Source: Hygrophila difformis
Lineage: Eukaryota > Streptophyta > Magnoliopsida > Lamiales > Acanthaceae
Reading direction: 5' to 3'
Assembly: GCA_030278955.1 (NCBI GenBank)
Contig: JAOANR010000003.1
Span: 33,862,080 to 33,926,079 of the forward strand
DNA: 64,000 nt
Shown: piece by piece, positions 10,228 through 20,949 of the stretch
Layout: the number at the start of each line of letters is the position of its first letter
Numbering within the stretch: the stretch's first letter is position 1
The notes under the pieces: model-generated
Seen by the model: the letters and a program-made list of their open reading frames with translations, nothing else
The model's database searches: none
Told to the model about the DNA's origin: nothing
Translations under genes and position numbers: made by a program

Positions 10228-13200
10228 TTATGTCCCCATAACTGTGGTCGGTTCATCTTGGAAGAGGGTAGGGTAACGTTATTTCATGTCGGCTTCCAAT
10301 TCCCACATTGACGTCTCCGTCTCGTGGTTAGACCACAGGACTTTGACCATCTTCACAGCTTTATTCCTTGTTATTCTTTCCTTGTAATCGAGTATTTGTA
10401 CCGGGATTTCTTCATAGGTTAGATCATTATCCAATTCGATTACGTCCAGTTGGAGTACATGTGCCGGGTCGGGTACATACTTCTTCAGTTGGGAGACGTG
10501 AAACACATTGTGGACGCGTGCTAGTTGAGGCGGCAGTGCTAGCCGATACGCTAGATTTCCCACTCTTTCTAGGATCTCATATGGTCCTATGTATCGTGGA
10601 CTCAATTTCCCTCGTTTGCCGAAGCGCATCACACCCTTCATTGGTGACACCTTCAGCATGACTTTATCGCCGACTTGAAATTCCAAGTCTTGCCGTCTTA
10701 CGTCCGCATAACTCTTTTGCCGGTCCTGAGCGGCTCTCATCTTTCCTTGGATGACCTTAATTTGTTGAGCCATGTCCTCCACCAGTTGTGGTCCTACTAC
10801 CACCGTCCGATCGTTCTCTTCCCAACTCAAGGGACTCCGGCACCTTCGTCCATACAGTGCCTCGAAGGGTGCCATGCCGATGCTAGCATGGTAACTGTTG
10901 TTGTAGGAAAACTCGATCAAAGGCAGATGATGCTCCCAAATTCCCTTAAATTCTAGCACACAGGCCCTCAGCATGTCCTCCAGCGTTTGGATCGTTCGCT
11001 CCGTCTGCCCATCCGTCATGGGATGGAATGCGGTACTCATCTTTATTTGTGTACCGAGAGCTTCTTGCAGTTTGGTCCAAAATTGAGAGACAAATTTACT
11101 GTCTCTATCCGAGATGATGTCATGTGGTACCCCATGCCGGCGTACCACATTGTCGACATACGCCCTTGCCAGTTGGTCCATTGACCAAGTATCCTTCATT
11201 GGGATAAATATGGCGGCTTTCGTCAACCTATCCACGATCACCAAGATTTTATTCATTCCCTTTGGTGAACGCGGTAACCCCGAAACGAAATCCATTGAGA
11301 TACTATCCCATTTCCAGCTTGGGATCTCCAATGGTTGCATTAGTCCTAAGGGTTTTTGTCGTACTGCCTTGACCTTCTGGCCGGTGAGGCGTCTTGCCAC
11401 AAACTCGGCTACCTCTCTCTTCATGTTCGGCCACCAATAGTTCTTCTTCAAGTCTTTGTACAGCTTGTCCCCTCCGGGGTGAACCGAGTAGGGGGTGTTA
11501 TGGCCCTCTTCCATCACCTTTTTCTTCAGATCCGTGGATTTTCGTGGTATACACCACCTTCCCTTGAAGCGGATGCTTCCGTCCTCATGAATTTTGAAAT
11601 CCATTGCCTTTCCTTCGGCAATGCTCCTCCTTATTTCTTCCAACTTCTCATCACCCGGTTGGGCGAGTCGTATCTCATCGAATATGGTAGGTCCCACTAC
11701 CATCGCGTTGATGACTTCGGTTACTGTGCCAGGATGCACCAGTTCTAGACTTAATTTCGCCAAGTCTCTGTACAATTCGGCCGGTATCACAAGTGAATTC
11801 GCAACGTGTTGAGTCTTTCGACTCAAGGCGTCGGCCACGACGTTGGCCTTTCCTTCGTGATACGCGATCTCCAGGTCATAATCTTTAATCAGTTCCAACC
11901 ATCTTCTCTGCCTCAAATTCAGCTCTTTTTGTGCGAATATGTACTTGAGGCTCTTATGGTCGGTGAACATTTGACACCTTCGCCCATAGAGATAGTGTCT
12001 CCAAATATTTAAGGCGAACACGACCACGGCCAGTTCCAGGTCGTGCGTCGGGTAGTTTTCCTCGTGTGGTTTTAGTTGTCGCGATGCGTACGCTATAACC
12101 CTTTGATCTTGCATTAGCACGCATCCCAATCCCTCCTTCGAGGCGTCGCTGTACACCTCGAAGTCTCCATCCTCTGATGGTAATGCCAATACTGGCGCTG
12201 TGGTAAGTCGTTTCTTCAGATCCTGGAATGCGGCTTCACACTCACTGGTCCAGTCGTACTTCACCCCTTTCTTCAACATCTGGGTCAACGGGCGGGCGAT
12301 TTTTGAGAAATCCTTTACAAATCGCCTATAGTAACCCGCCGGTCCAAGGAAACTTCTTATCTCCATTGGATTCTTCGGTGGCACCCACTCGGTTACTGCC
12401 GAGATCTTCGCGGGGTCCACTGCCACCCCACTGGCGGATACGATATGCCCAAGAAATGCAACTTCCTTTAGCCAGAAGTCGCATTTGGACAGCTTACCAT
12501 ACGGTTAATTTACTCGTAAGATCCTTAGCACTTTATGTAAGTGCTCGGAATGTTCTTCCTCGCCCTTTGAGTAGATCAAGATGTCGTCTATGAACACCAC
12601 CACACATTGATCTAATAGTTCTGGAACACGTTGTTCATGAGGTTCATGAACACCGCTGGGGTGTTCGTTAGTCCGAATGATAGCACCGTGAACTCGTAGT
12701 GTCCATAGCGAGTCGTGAACGCCGTCTTTGGGATGTCCTTCTCGGCGATTCGCAATTGATGATATCCGGAATGCAGGTCGATCTTGGAGAACACTGTAGC
12801 TCCCTTCAGTTGGTCGAACAAATCCTCAATCCCGGGCAGCGGGTACTTGTTCTTGATAGTGACTTGATTAAGTCGTCTATAATCGATACACAGTCGCAAA
12901 CTCCCGTCCTTCTTCTTAACAAACAAGACCGGTGCTCCCCATGGAGATGTGCTCGGCCTAATATATCCTTTCCCCAACAATTCCTCGAGTTGTTCCTTTA
13001 GCTCCTTCATTTCTAGTGGCGCCATGCGGTAAGGAGCCTTTGAGACAGGTTCCGTTCCCGGAATGAGATCTATGGTGAATTCAAGATCTCTCTCAGGGGG
13101 CATGCTGGGAACGTCTTCAGGGAACACATCCAGGTATTCTCTTACCACCGGAATGTTGTCTATCTTGACTCCTTCAGCTTCGAGGTTATGAATGTAGCAT

Positions 13201-13694
13201 GCATATAATGCGTAGCCTTTACGCATTAGGCTACATAACTTGAGGGCGTTGACTATCTTGTTAGACTTCTTTGGGGGTTGAGAGTAGAAGATGACTCTCT
13301 TCCCTCTACTCTTTGACAGCGTGATCTTTTGCTTTTGGCACTCGATCACGGCCTTATATCGGGTTAGCCAATCCATCCCTAATATGACGTCAAAGTCTCT
13401 GACGTTAAACTCTACTAAGTTCGCGAAAAACTCTACGTTCTTTATTCCTACAAGTATTCCATTGTAACGCTTAGAGCATGCTATTACTTCTCCAGAGGGC
13501 AGTTGGATACCTAAGCTAATCATCTCGCACTTAGGTAGATCTAGTTCAGTTACAACTTTCGAAGATATAATCGAACAACTGGCTCCGGAATCAAATAAAA
13601 CTCTAAGTGGAGTACTCAGGACATGAAAGGTACCTGCCATCACATCACCCTGTGCGGGTATGTCAGCCTGGTTGATCACGTTCAACCTTCCCAT
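10228..13694 (-). pseudogene. pol: E2 pol: protease, RT, RNase H, integrase, chromodomain (broken)
   Basis: Domains in order: aspartic protease with [10 protein letters not shown] (about 13580); RT with [13 protein letters not shown] and the catalytic FIDD near 12580; RNase H with [13 protein letters not shown] (about 12150); integrase zinc finger region (about 11400); integrase core with [16 protein letters not shown] and [15 protein letters not shown]; the GPY motif [10 protein letters not shown]; and a C-terminal chromodomain including [20 protein letters not shown]. Damage: a frameshift near 12617 just before the RT active site, a TAA at 12505-12507, and a TAA at 10279-10281 that removes the last 17 residues. 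The integrase HHCC finger keeps both histidines (HNTPYSVH), but both cysteines are replaced (ARRLTGQK). Confidence 0.9.
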
Positions 13695-14902
13695 CGGCCT
13701 CCCTTGATTGGCCGGCTGGTTCTGATTCGGATTTGGATTTTGTTGGTGGTTTGGAGGGCGCTGGTTCGGATTCGGAGGAGGCCGATATCCCTGATTGTTG
13801 CCGTTCCTCCCCCTTGGTTGAACGGATCATTGGGTCCAGTGACCAAGTCTTCTCTCTTTGTGATGTTCTCGAGTCGGGTTCGACATTCCTCCCTCCGATG
13901 GCCAATACGGCCGCACCGGAAACATTCGCCCACTTGAGGGCATCTCCTCACCAGGTGCGGCCTGCCACACCTCGGACACGGTGGCACTCGTCCTCCTTGG
14001 TTGAAATTCCGACCATTGTTGTTTTGAACATTCCCGTTCGGACCTCGGCGAAAGTTGTCCCCACCAGTAGTGTTGCCCGTCCTATTGTCCCGGTTTCTTT
14101 TGTCTGGTCCTTGTGCCCCTCGGCTAGATTCCCCAGCAGCCTTCCTTTTTAGCTGTTGCACTCGTGCGACTGCTACCGCACGATCGTAGACAGATTGTAG
14201 GTCCGGGTAGTTAACTCCGGTGATCACCTCTCGAATTAACAAGTTCAATCCCATTTCGAATTTCTGTGCCTTCTCCCTGTCCGTGGGTACCATCCAAGGT
14301 GCGAATCTCACCAACTCCTTAAACCGAGCATAATATTGTTGGACAGATTTCTCCCCTTGCTTCAGGGATGAGAACTCTTCGTACAGTGCTGCCTTTGTAT
14401 TCATTGGGTAGAAGCGCTCCTTGAGTAATTCCATAAACTCGTTCCATGAGTAAGGTTCGTCGTCTTCGCTAAGTTTTCCCTGGGTAGCTTGCCACCAGTC
14501 ATCGGCCTCGCCGCCCAGATAGTACGAAGCCACGTGAACCTTCTCTCCCTCCGGGCATCTTACCGCATTCAGTAATTTGTCAAAGGTCCTTAATTATTCT
14601 TCGAGCTTAGCTGGGTCTCCCTCACCGAAATAGTAGGGAGGTCGGTAGGGGTTCACCGAAGCCAGGAAATTGATCCTTGCTTCTGGTGGTGGTGCTGCGG
14701 CAGCTCCGCCCTGGTTAACGTAAGCATTGCCCAGTGCGACCAGTAGTTCCTCCATATTCCTCATTCGCCTTTCCGCTGGGTTGGGCATTGGGCCCGCTGG
14801 GTGTGGTGCTTCGACGTTAGGTGCCTGTTCATCCTGCTGCCGTGGTGTATCTTGGGTGTTGGGAGTGGTCGGTAAGGTCCTTGGTCGCCCCCTAGGTGCC
14901 AT
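13682..14902 (-). pseudogene. gag: E2 gag with CCHC zinc knuckle (broken)
   Basis: The start is taken at ATG 14902 (MAPRGRPRTLP); an upstream in-frame ATG at 14926 lacks support. It contains the retrotransposon gag region (ASYYLGGEADDWW, then FKELVRFAPW) and the CCHC knuckle CFRCGRIGHRREEC near 13890, preceded by a second cysteine-rich stretch CPRCGRPHLVRRC. An in-frame TAA at 14594-14596 splits it after DPAKLEE. A one-base frameshift near 13815 shifts the reading away from pol; in the correct frame a Q/N/P-rich linker runs on into the protease, so gag-pol was originally one frame. Confidence 0.85.
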
Positions 14903-15324
14903 TCTGTTATAAACACGCGAGCACAAAGAAGGTTTAGAGTTCTGGGGATTTGATAGAGTGTTGGAAGAAAGTGATTTACTAAATCGAGCGATGTCTACTA
15001 AAAGTCGGTAGGATTTGTATTTATTTATTCAGTTGTTTACGTTAAGGGCACAAGGGTCGAAACGTTGAGACCCTAGGTTTTAGGGTTTAGGGTTCGAGGT
15101 ACCTTTGTGGAATTGTTATGTATACATAGATATGTTGTTTATGGATATCTGGTTCCCTTGGTTGGTTGAGTTTCATCGAGATAAAATGTATAGATTGTGT
15201 ATAAAATAGATGCTTGGGAATTTATTGCTAAATAGGGAATTTTATCCGGTACAAGCTATCGTAATGCTAATATTAGTTCGGGGAAATAGAAAAGAGAACA
15301 ATAGGAATAATGTATCAATAATCC

Positions 15325-15852
15325 CTAAGCCTGGGGAGGGTAGGTGGCAGGATCCTCCATGGGGTCATCCTCGTCACTTGAATCTTCAATGGTGCCCGTG
15401 CCAAGGGATCCATGGAACACCGGGCTTGCTGGCCAATGGGGCCCAGCAGCAAGAGCAGGTTCGACGACTGCAACTGGAGTAGGGGCAGCTGCAGGGACAG
15501 CGACAGGATCAGCAACGGAGCTAGCTACAGGAGGAGCTCCTGGGCTAAGAGGGGCGTGTGGGAGCAAGTCATCCCTCAGGTTAAGCAGTTGATTTCCCAA
15601 GATCCCTGCTTGAGTCTCTATGCCGTTAATCTGGGTCCGAAGCTCAGTCTCGCGGGTCTGGAGTTCGTTGATTTGAATTTGGAGTTGGGTTAGATCTTGA
15701 TGCCCTGCTTCCCCCAGATTAGTTAGGTGGCCCAGGTTAGCCTCCATTTGTTCTACCCTTAGTCTGAAGTTGTTCACGTTTTGAGGGGATTCGAGGTATG
15801 CTTCAATCAATCTCATTAGTAGGTTGATCATGTTCACGTTTGGTGCGGCCAT
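15325..15852 (-). CDS. E2 accessory ORF between PBS and gag (coiled coil, acidic tail)
   Basis: This is a 175-aa intact ORF starting MAAPNVNMINLLMRLIEAYL. Residues about 15-90 are heptad-like (LRVEQMEANLGHL, TQLQIQINELQTRETEL) and predict a coiled coil. Residues about 95-145 are rich in Pro, Ala and Val. The C-terminus holds SSDEDDPMEDP. The same ORF occurs in E3 (20422-20949) and E5 (54191-54589), always between PBS and gag position. The ATG directly follows an AG with a CTAAC branch-like motif upstream. It is not gag (no knuckle) and I recognise no family. It is the only intact ORF of E2, while gag and pol are broken. Confidence 0.8.
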   Translation of the reverse strand: MAAPNVNMINLLMRLIEAYLESPQNVNNFRLRVEQMEANLGHLTNLGEAGHQDLTQLQIQINELQTRETELRTQINGIETQAGILGNQLLNLRDDLLPHAPLSPGAPPVASSVADPVAVPAAAPTPVAVVEPALAAGPHWPASPVFHGSLGTGTIEDSSDEDDPMEDPATYPPQA

Positions 15853-16166
15853 CTAATGTTGACAAGGTAGGTTAGAGTTAGAATATGTTTTAGGCAAGAT
15901 TAGATATGCATGAATTTAAATCTATATGCAACATGCAAGTGCAAGTCCCCTCCCCCAATTAAAATTTATCTATGTGTTAAAAATAAATTCCACTACATGG
16001 GTGAAAATAAAAATTGGGCCTCCATAGTGGGCCAAGCATTTTAATAATACTTTGGCTAAAATATTGGGCTACGTAGAAATAAATTTTTGGGCTAAGTAAA
16101 ACTAGTGGTTTTAAAAGTGATATATTTAAAAATAATGCTAGGATTTAAAAATAATGGTACCAAAAT

Positions 16167-16175
16167 AATAATAAC

Positions 16176-16229
<54 letters not shown>
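16167..16229. repeat. (AAT)n microsatellite in the E2 leader
   Basis: A run of about 20 AAT/ATA trinucleotides with one interruption lies between the PBS and the accessory ORF of E2. The corresponding leaders of E3 (about 19965-20060) and E5 are ATT-rich but shorter. Confidence 0.9.
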
Positions 16230-16230
<1 letters not shown>

Positions 16231-16247
16231 GCTTTAAAATATATTCC

Positions 16248-16261
16248 GGGCTCTGATACCA
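16248..16261 (-). promoter_or_regulatory. E2 primer binding site, initiator tRNA-Met type
   Basis: The minus strand reads TGGTATCAGAGCCC three bases after the LTR end (GTTACA at 16265). This complements the 3' end of initiator tRNA-Met, the usual primer of plant chromoviruses. Confidence 0.88.
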
Positions 16262-16264
16262 ACT

Positions 16265-17385
16265 TGTAACACCCCGGATTTGATAACCCAGGCCGGGATG
16301 CTACCGCCACACCTCCCTAGCAAGACACGGCTCCTCTGACCTTGCCAAGGAGATGCAAGGCTTATAGGTATTCGAAAGAATTTAAAACATCTCAACATTG
16401 AGTCCGGAATAATAATAATACTTGGTTTCAAAATACGGAATAGCAATCATCCATGCATGTCAAAGAGTAGATAATATAGCGGAAAGTAATCACGGCCAAC
16501 ATGGCCAAACCTCGGGTTCAACAGGCCCGATAAAACAGTTTTAAAACGCAATGAATGAAAATGTTCATAAAAGTTTTCCCCCAAGTGCATGTGCATGCGT
16601 CACTCGACATACTCTGTAAAAGAAAAATAACAATGGGTTCCGTCAGTATAAAACTATACCGAGTAAGTCAATTCCTAACAAAACAATTTAAGGGGTTACA
16701 TGTGTTTAATTAAAATTACACTTTTCACGCATTACGAAATTAATTTAAAATTCATAGTTTACTCGCAGAGGAAAAACACGATTAATTTATTCAAGATGAG
16801 AATACATTATTTAAGGACTTAATTTAAAAGCGTTATTTAAAAGTATAATTTAAAAACGTAATTTAGAAGCATAATTTAAAACAACGATAAATAATTACAG
16901 ATTAATTGAACACGCACACAAGTCTTTTAAATTTTATCCCGGAAACTAAGAAGAGGACACCATACTGGGGAGATCACTAACGAGGCAATCTCAGTTCGTA
17001 GGACCACTAACGAGGCAGTCCAAATAAATGGGAGACCACTAACGAGGCAGTCTCAATAGACAATAATTGTAGGACCACTAACGAGACGATCCAAATAAAT
17101 ACAACGTGCGAGATCACTAACGAGGCAATCTCAGATAGTAGGGAGACCACTAACGAGGCAGTCTCAAAAATAATAGCATGAAGATCGGCTCAGTCTAGTG
17201 AACGGGATTTTTCGAAAGTTTACGTTTCGTCGTATACAAAGGATTCGATATCGCATTTCATAGTTCGAGTTTTCACAAGTTCGAAAATCCAATTCGTCAC
17301 AGTTTACGCCGTTTTAAATTAAAAATTCATCTTTTAATCAAAAATTCTGAAATTTACTCAGTAGCTCAAGGACACCCATACGAAC
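16265..17385 (-). repeat. E2 5' LTR, PBS-proximal part
   Basis: This part of the 5' LTR lies next to the PBS; it continues at 27326 after the E3 insertion. CGAAC at 17381-17385 is the left copy of the E3 target-site duplication. The U5 end carries GCCTGGGTTATCAAATCC (minus strand), shared by all Tekay LTRs in the window. Confidence 0.88.
16970..17165 (-). repeat. Six-unit covarying hairpin array in the E2 5' LTR
   Basis: Six units contain the core CACTAACGAG(G/A)C. Arms in plus-strand order: GAGAT/ATCTC, GGAC/GTCC, GAGAC/GTCTC, GGAC paired with GATCC, GAGAT/ATCTC, GAGAC/GTCTC. Five of the six keep complementary arms even though the arm sequence changes. Spacers are AT-rich and differ in length. 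Confidence 0.85.
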
Positions 17386-18043
17386 TGTAATACCCGTAAA
17401 TTTTAGAATATAAAAATAGGAATTAATCCAATAGGAGAGAAGGTTTTGTTTCCGAGAACCCGTAGACGCGGAAATGCACGGAAGTCAAAGGACGACGAAT
17501 TAGAACCCGACGGACCAAAACCGACGGTCTTAAGATTTCAAGCATAAAATCGAATTAAGTCGGAATAAATTTATGATGAGAAGCATAATCCGAAAATGAC
17601 CCAGAAAATCGAGCGCGAAAACGTGGAAGGATAGAAGTCCGAAAGAGAGGAGAAAAAGACCCGACGGATCGGATCGCACGGACCCGCCCGGACCGCAGTC
17701 CAGGCGAGGGCCGCGCGCTGGCCGGGCGGGGTTTGGCCAAAAGGCGCGCCAACCCCGCGTGGCTCCACAGAATGTGGCAAGTTGCGCGTTTTCGGCGATT
17801 TCTTACCATAATTCGACCCCCCGACTAAGGAAAGAAGATTTTGGACGGGGGAAGGTGAATAAGGTCGACCCAGGGTTGTCTCCCCACCCCATAAGCAGTC
17901 ACAAATCTCCCTCCACTCTCCCAAACTCTCTCCAAAGCCAAAACACCTTCCGGCGACTTCCCGACGACTTTCCGATCACTTCCCGTCGACGAAAACCAAC
18001 GGAGGAGGCGTGGAATACAAGATCCCTAGTGTTCTAAACTGTG

Positions 18044-19592
18044 GTAAGTCGTTCATAGATTTCCATTTAAGTTTTTGAACCCGAAAACTCGATCTAACAT
18101 TGGATTTCTTCGTCCGATTTGAAATCGTGGCCAAAGTCGGAAGCTTGACGTTGAGGAGATCCGTTCGTAGCAAACCTAGACGAGCCAGCGACCTTAGGAC
18201 GACCAAAACTCCCTATCACTGTAAGTTGAGCCTTCCATATCAATACGGGTGATTTAGGGGCGTCCGGTATAGTCGTAATGTAACGAAACGTAAAAATCGA
18301 AACTAAAAACCCCAACTTGCGCAGTTTCTGAAATCGGCCTAAAACTCCTATTTCGAGGATTCAATCCGAGAAACTCAAAACTAGACTTTTAATCCAAACA
18401 CATAAATCTAGGTTGTATAAAAATTTCAGATATTTTCGTTAACGTTTGCTATTTTAAATCGCATCGAGAAGAAACTGTTTTGACAAAACGTGTTTGAAAT
18501 CTGCCTATGAACATGTCCGAACTTAGTGAGTCTATTTCTATATTTTGTAGCCCGATTTGATCTTTGCAATCTAAATGAAAGTTGTAGATAATCATGTCTA
18601 GTATATGTGGTTAAAATTTCAGAATATTTGGAGTCCATTTGATATGTCAAAACGCCAATTTTCCGAACTGTGGCAAATCTGTTTTGAGACAGTAAACTGT
18701 CTTCGCATTAAACTTGATTTTTGACATGTTTCCTCAACTTATTTCGAAAACGTTAAAACACGAAAGTTGTTCGTTAGGGTGTTTTGCATAAACTGTGAAA
18801 TTTTCAGATTTTTCGGACTTAAACCGAATTTTTAAATTGAAAAGGGGTAAACTGTGACGCCAAGATACTTTTAAATCGAAGGATTTTGAAATTTCGAAAC
18901 GAACGATCAAAGATTTGAAATACGATACATCTATACTTTTGAAAAACCCCGATACATTAAATCTAAACGATACATGAGATACTTGGTGGAGGGTGAGTGC
19001 TCTGCAGGGTGCCCCTCTAGCCTTTCTCTTCGGGCCTATAATGGACGAGAGAATTTGATGAGATATTACGCCAATCGGCGGGAGATACATGGCCTACTCT
19101 CTCGGGTTGTCCGTATGGATTTCTCGAGGCTCCGGAGTGGTACTGGGTATGGCAGATACGGCTGCGGCCGCCGGATCACCGGCTAAACGAGATACTTATG
19201 AAATGGCCGCGGCCGCCGGATCACTGGCTAAACGAGATACTTACGAAACGGCTGCGGCCGCCGGATCACCGGCTATACAAAACACTGAGAAATGGTTATG
19301 TAACGGGGAAATAAAAGATTTAATATTTTTAAGTATTTATTTATTCTTGCATGTCTTTAAATTATGCATTTAAATTATGTCTTTAAATTTCGTATCATGA
19401 CTAAATTGTTATTGTGGATTAAATGCATGTTCAAGTACACAATTAAAATATTATTTCCTTTAAATTTTGTGAATGCATGTTAGGAGTGAAATGTTAATTA
19501 TCTAATTAAATCCCTTTATTGATATGTTAGGATCGACTTACTCAGTATTTTATATACTGATAAAAATCGTTGTTTTTCTCTTTTCTTTTCAG
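18044..19592 (+). other. Predicted leader intron in the E3 5' LTR
   Basis: Donor candidates are GTAAGT at 18044 (ACTGTGGTAAGTCG) and GTAAGT at 18221 (ATCACTGTAAGTTG). The acceptor is TTTTCTCTTTTCTTTTCAG ending at 19592, followed by AGTATG. Between the two donors lies a conserved block (GATCCGTTCGT, then TAGGACG) also seen in E4 and in E6 at 63910-63960, so the second donor may end a small exon. Confidence 0.5.
19161..19290 (+). repeat. 45-bp GC-rich tandem repeat (3 units) in the E3 5' LTR
   Basis: Units start at 19161, 19206 and 19251. Each contains GCGGCCGC and a small hairpin of two CCGG arms around ATCA. The second unit has an arm mutation (ATCACTGGC). The 3' LTR has two units (from 26596 and 26641). 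The position corresponds to the hairpin arrays of the E2 and E5 LTRs. Confidence 0.85.
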
Positions 19593-19935
19593 AGTATGAA
19601 GATAATGCATGAGCATATGCATTGGGGGATGGAAAAACTTTAATATTGTTTTTATTGCCTTCATGATACTTGCATAACGGGCATGTAAATCCCGAGTTTT
19701 GGCCATGTCGGCCCACTTTACATTCTTTTTTTCCACTGCGATATATTATTACTACTACTATATGTGTGGATGATACTTATTATTATTTTTACATAGATTC
19801 CGGACTTGTTTCTAAATCTTTTTGCAATACCTATAGCCTTGCATCTCTTTGGCAAGCTCGGAGAATCCGTGTCTTGCTAGAGAGATGTGGCGGTGACATC
19901 CCGGCCTGGGTTATCAAATCCAGGGTGTTACAAGT

Positions 19936-19950
19936 TGGTATCAGAGCCCG
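19936..19950 (+). promoter_or_regulatory. E3 primer binding site
   Basis: TGGTATCAGAGCCCG lies three bases after the 5' LTR; it is the initiator tRNA-Met type. Confidence 0.9.
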
Positions 19951-20421
19951 GAATATTTTAAAGCTACTATTATTATTATTTTAAAATATTTTGAACTAAG
20001 TATTATTTTTAAATTTATTATTATCATTATTATTTTTAAGACTACTAGTATTATTATTTTAGCCCAAAATTTGAGCCCAAAAATTTTCCTATCCAATTAG
20101 TATAATATTTTGAGCCCAAAGGGGGTTAAATTATTTTAACCCAATAATTATAATTATTTATTTTAAGCCCAACCATTTCGGCCCAAATACCCATGCTTTT
20201 ATTTCTTAAGTCCAAATTATTATTTTTGGCCAATATAGAGGCCCAACTTTTTAAATCCATGATTAAATTTAAATAAAAAATAAAAAAAAAAAATAAAAAA
20301 ATTACATTAAAATTAATTTTTGGGGGGGATTGCATATGCATATTCATGTAGATTTAAATTCCTGCATATCTTGACTTTTATTCGAAACATGACCTGACTC
20401 TAACCTCCTTGTTGACATTAG

Positions 20422-20949
20422 ATGGCCGCCCCAAACGCGAACATGATCAACCTACTAATGAGGTTGATTGAGGCGTACCTCGAATCTCCTCAAAACGTGA
20501 ACAACTTCAGACTAAGGGTAGAACAAATGGGAGCTAACCTGGGCCACCTAACTAATCTGGGCCAAGCAGGACATCAAGATATAACCCAACTCCAAATCCA
20601 AATCAATGAACTCCAGACCCGCGAGACTGAACTTCGGACCCAGATTGACGACGTAGAGACCCAAGTAGGGGTCGTGGGACATCAACTGCATCATCTGAAG
20701 GATGATCTACTCCCACCTGCCCCTCTCGACCCGGGAACTCCTCCTGCGGCTAGCCCCGTTGTTGATCCTGTCGCTGTCCCTACAGCCGCCCAACCACCAG
20801 TTGTTGTCATTGATCCTGCCCCGGCTACTGGGCCCAATTGGCCAGCGAGCCCAGTATTCCATGTACCCCTTGGCTGGGGTACCATTGAGGAGTCGAGTGA
20901 TGAGGATGATCCCATGGAGGACCCAACCACCTACACTCCCTCAGCTTAG
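20422..20949 (+). CDS. E3 accessory ORF (coiled coil, acidic SSDEDDP tail)
   Basis: This is an intact 175-aa ORF, MAAPNANMINLLMRLIEAYL at its start, very close to the E2 protein. Domains: a short amphipathic start, a coiled-coil region around residues 30-95 (LQIQINELQTRETELRTQID), a Pro/Ala/Val-rich linker, and the terminal IEESSDEDDPMEDP. The ATG follows TTGACATTAG, with CTCTAAC about 25 nt upstream, which looks like a splice acceptor. About 100 bp after the stop, GCAATAAAATACAAGC (21052) provides an AATAAA signal. It is intact in a copy that has lost gag-RT, which suggests it is still under use or is young. Confidence 0.82.
   Translation: MAAPNANMINLLMRLIEAYLESPQNVNNFRLRVEQMGANLGHLTNLGQAGHQDITQLQIQINELQTRETELRTQIDDVETQVGVVGHQLHHLKDDLLPPAPLDPGTPPAASPVVDPVAVPTAAQPPVVVIDPAPATGPNWPASPVFHVPLGWGTIEESSDEDDPMEDPTTYTPSA

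Larger units (their letters stand above)
17386..19932 (+). repeat. E3 5' LTR
   Basis: It is 2547 bp, from TGTAATACCCG to CAGGGTGTTACA. It contains a CT-rich stretch (about 17900-17960) that resembles a transcript leader, two GTAAGT donors, an AT-rich region, a three-unit GC-rich repeat and the U5 end. It is one 45-bp repeat unit longer than the 3' LTR. Confidence 0.93.

Noticed and set aside
10368..12593. Series of plus-strand ORFs of 65-130 codons
   Set aside because: They lie opposite the pol gene of E2, have no domains and are frame shadows of real coding sequence.
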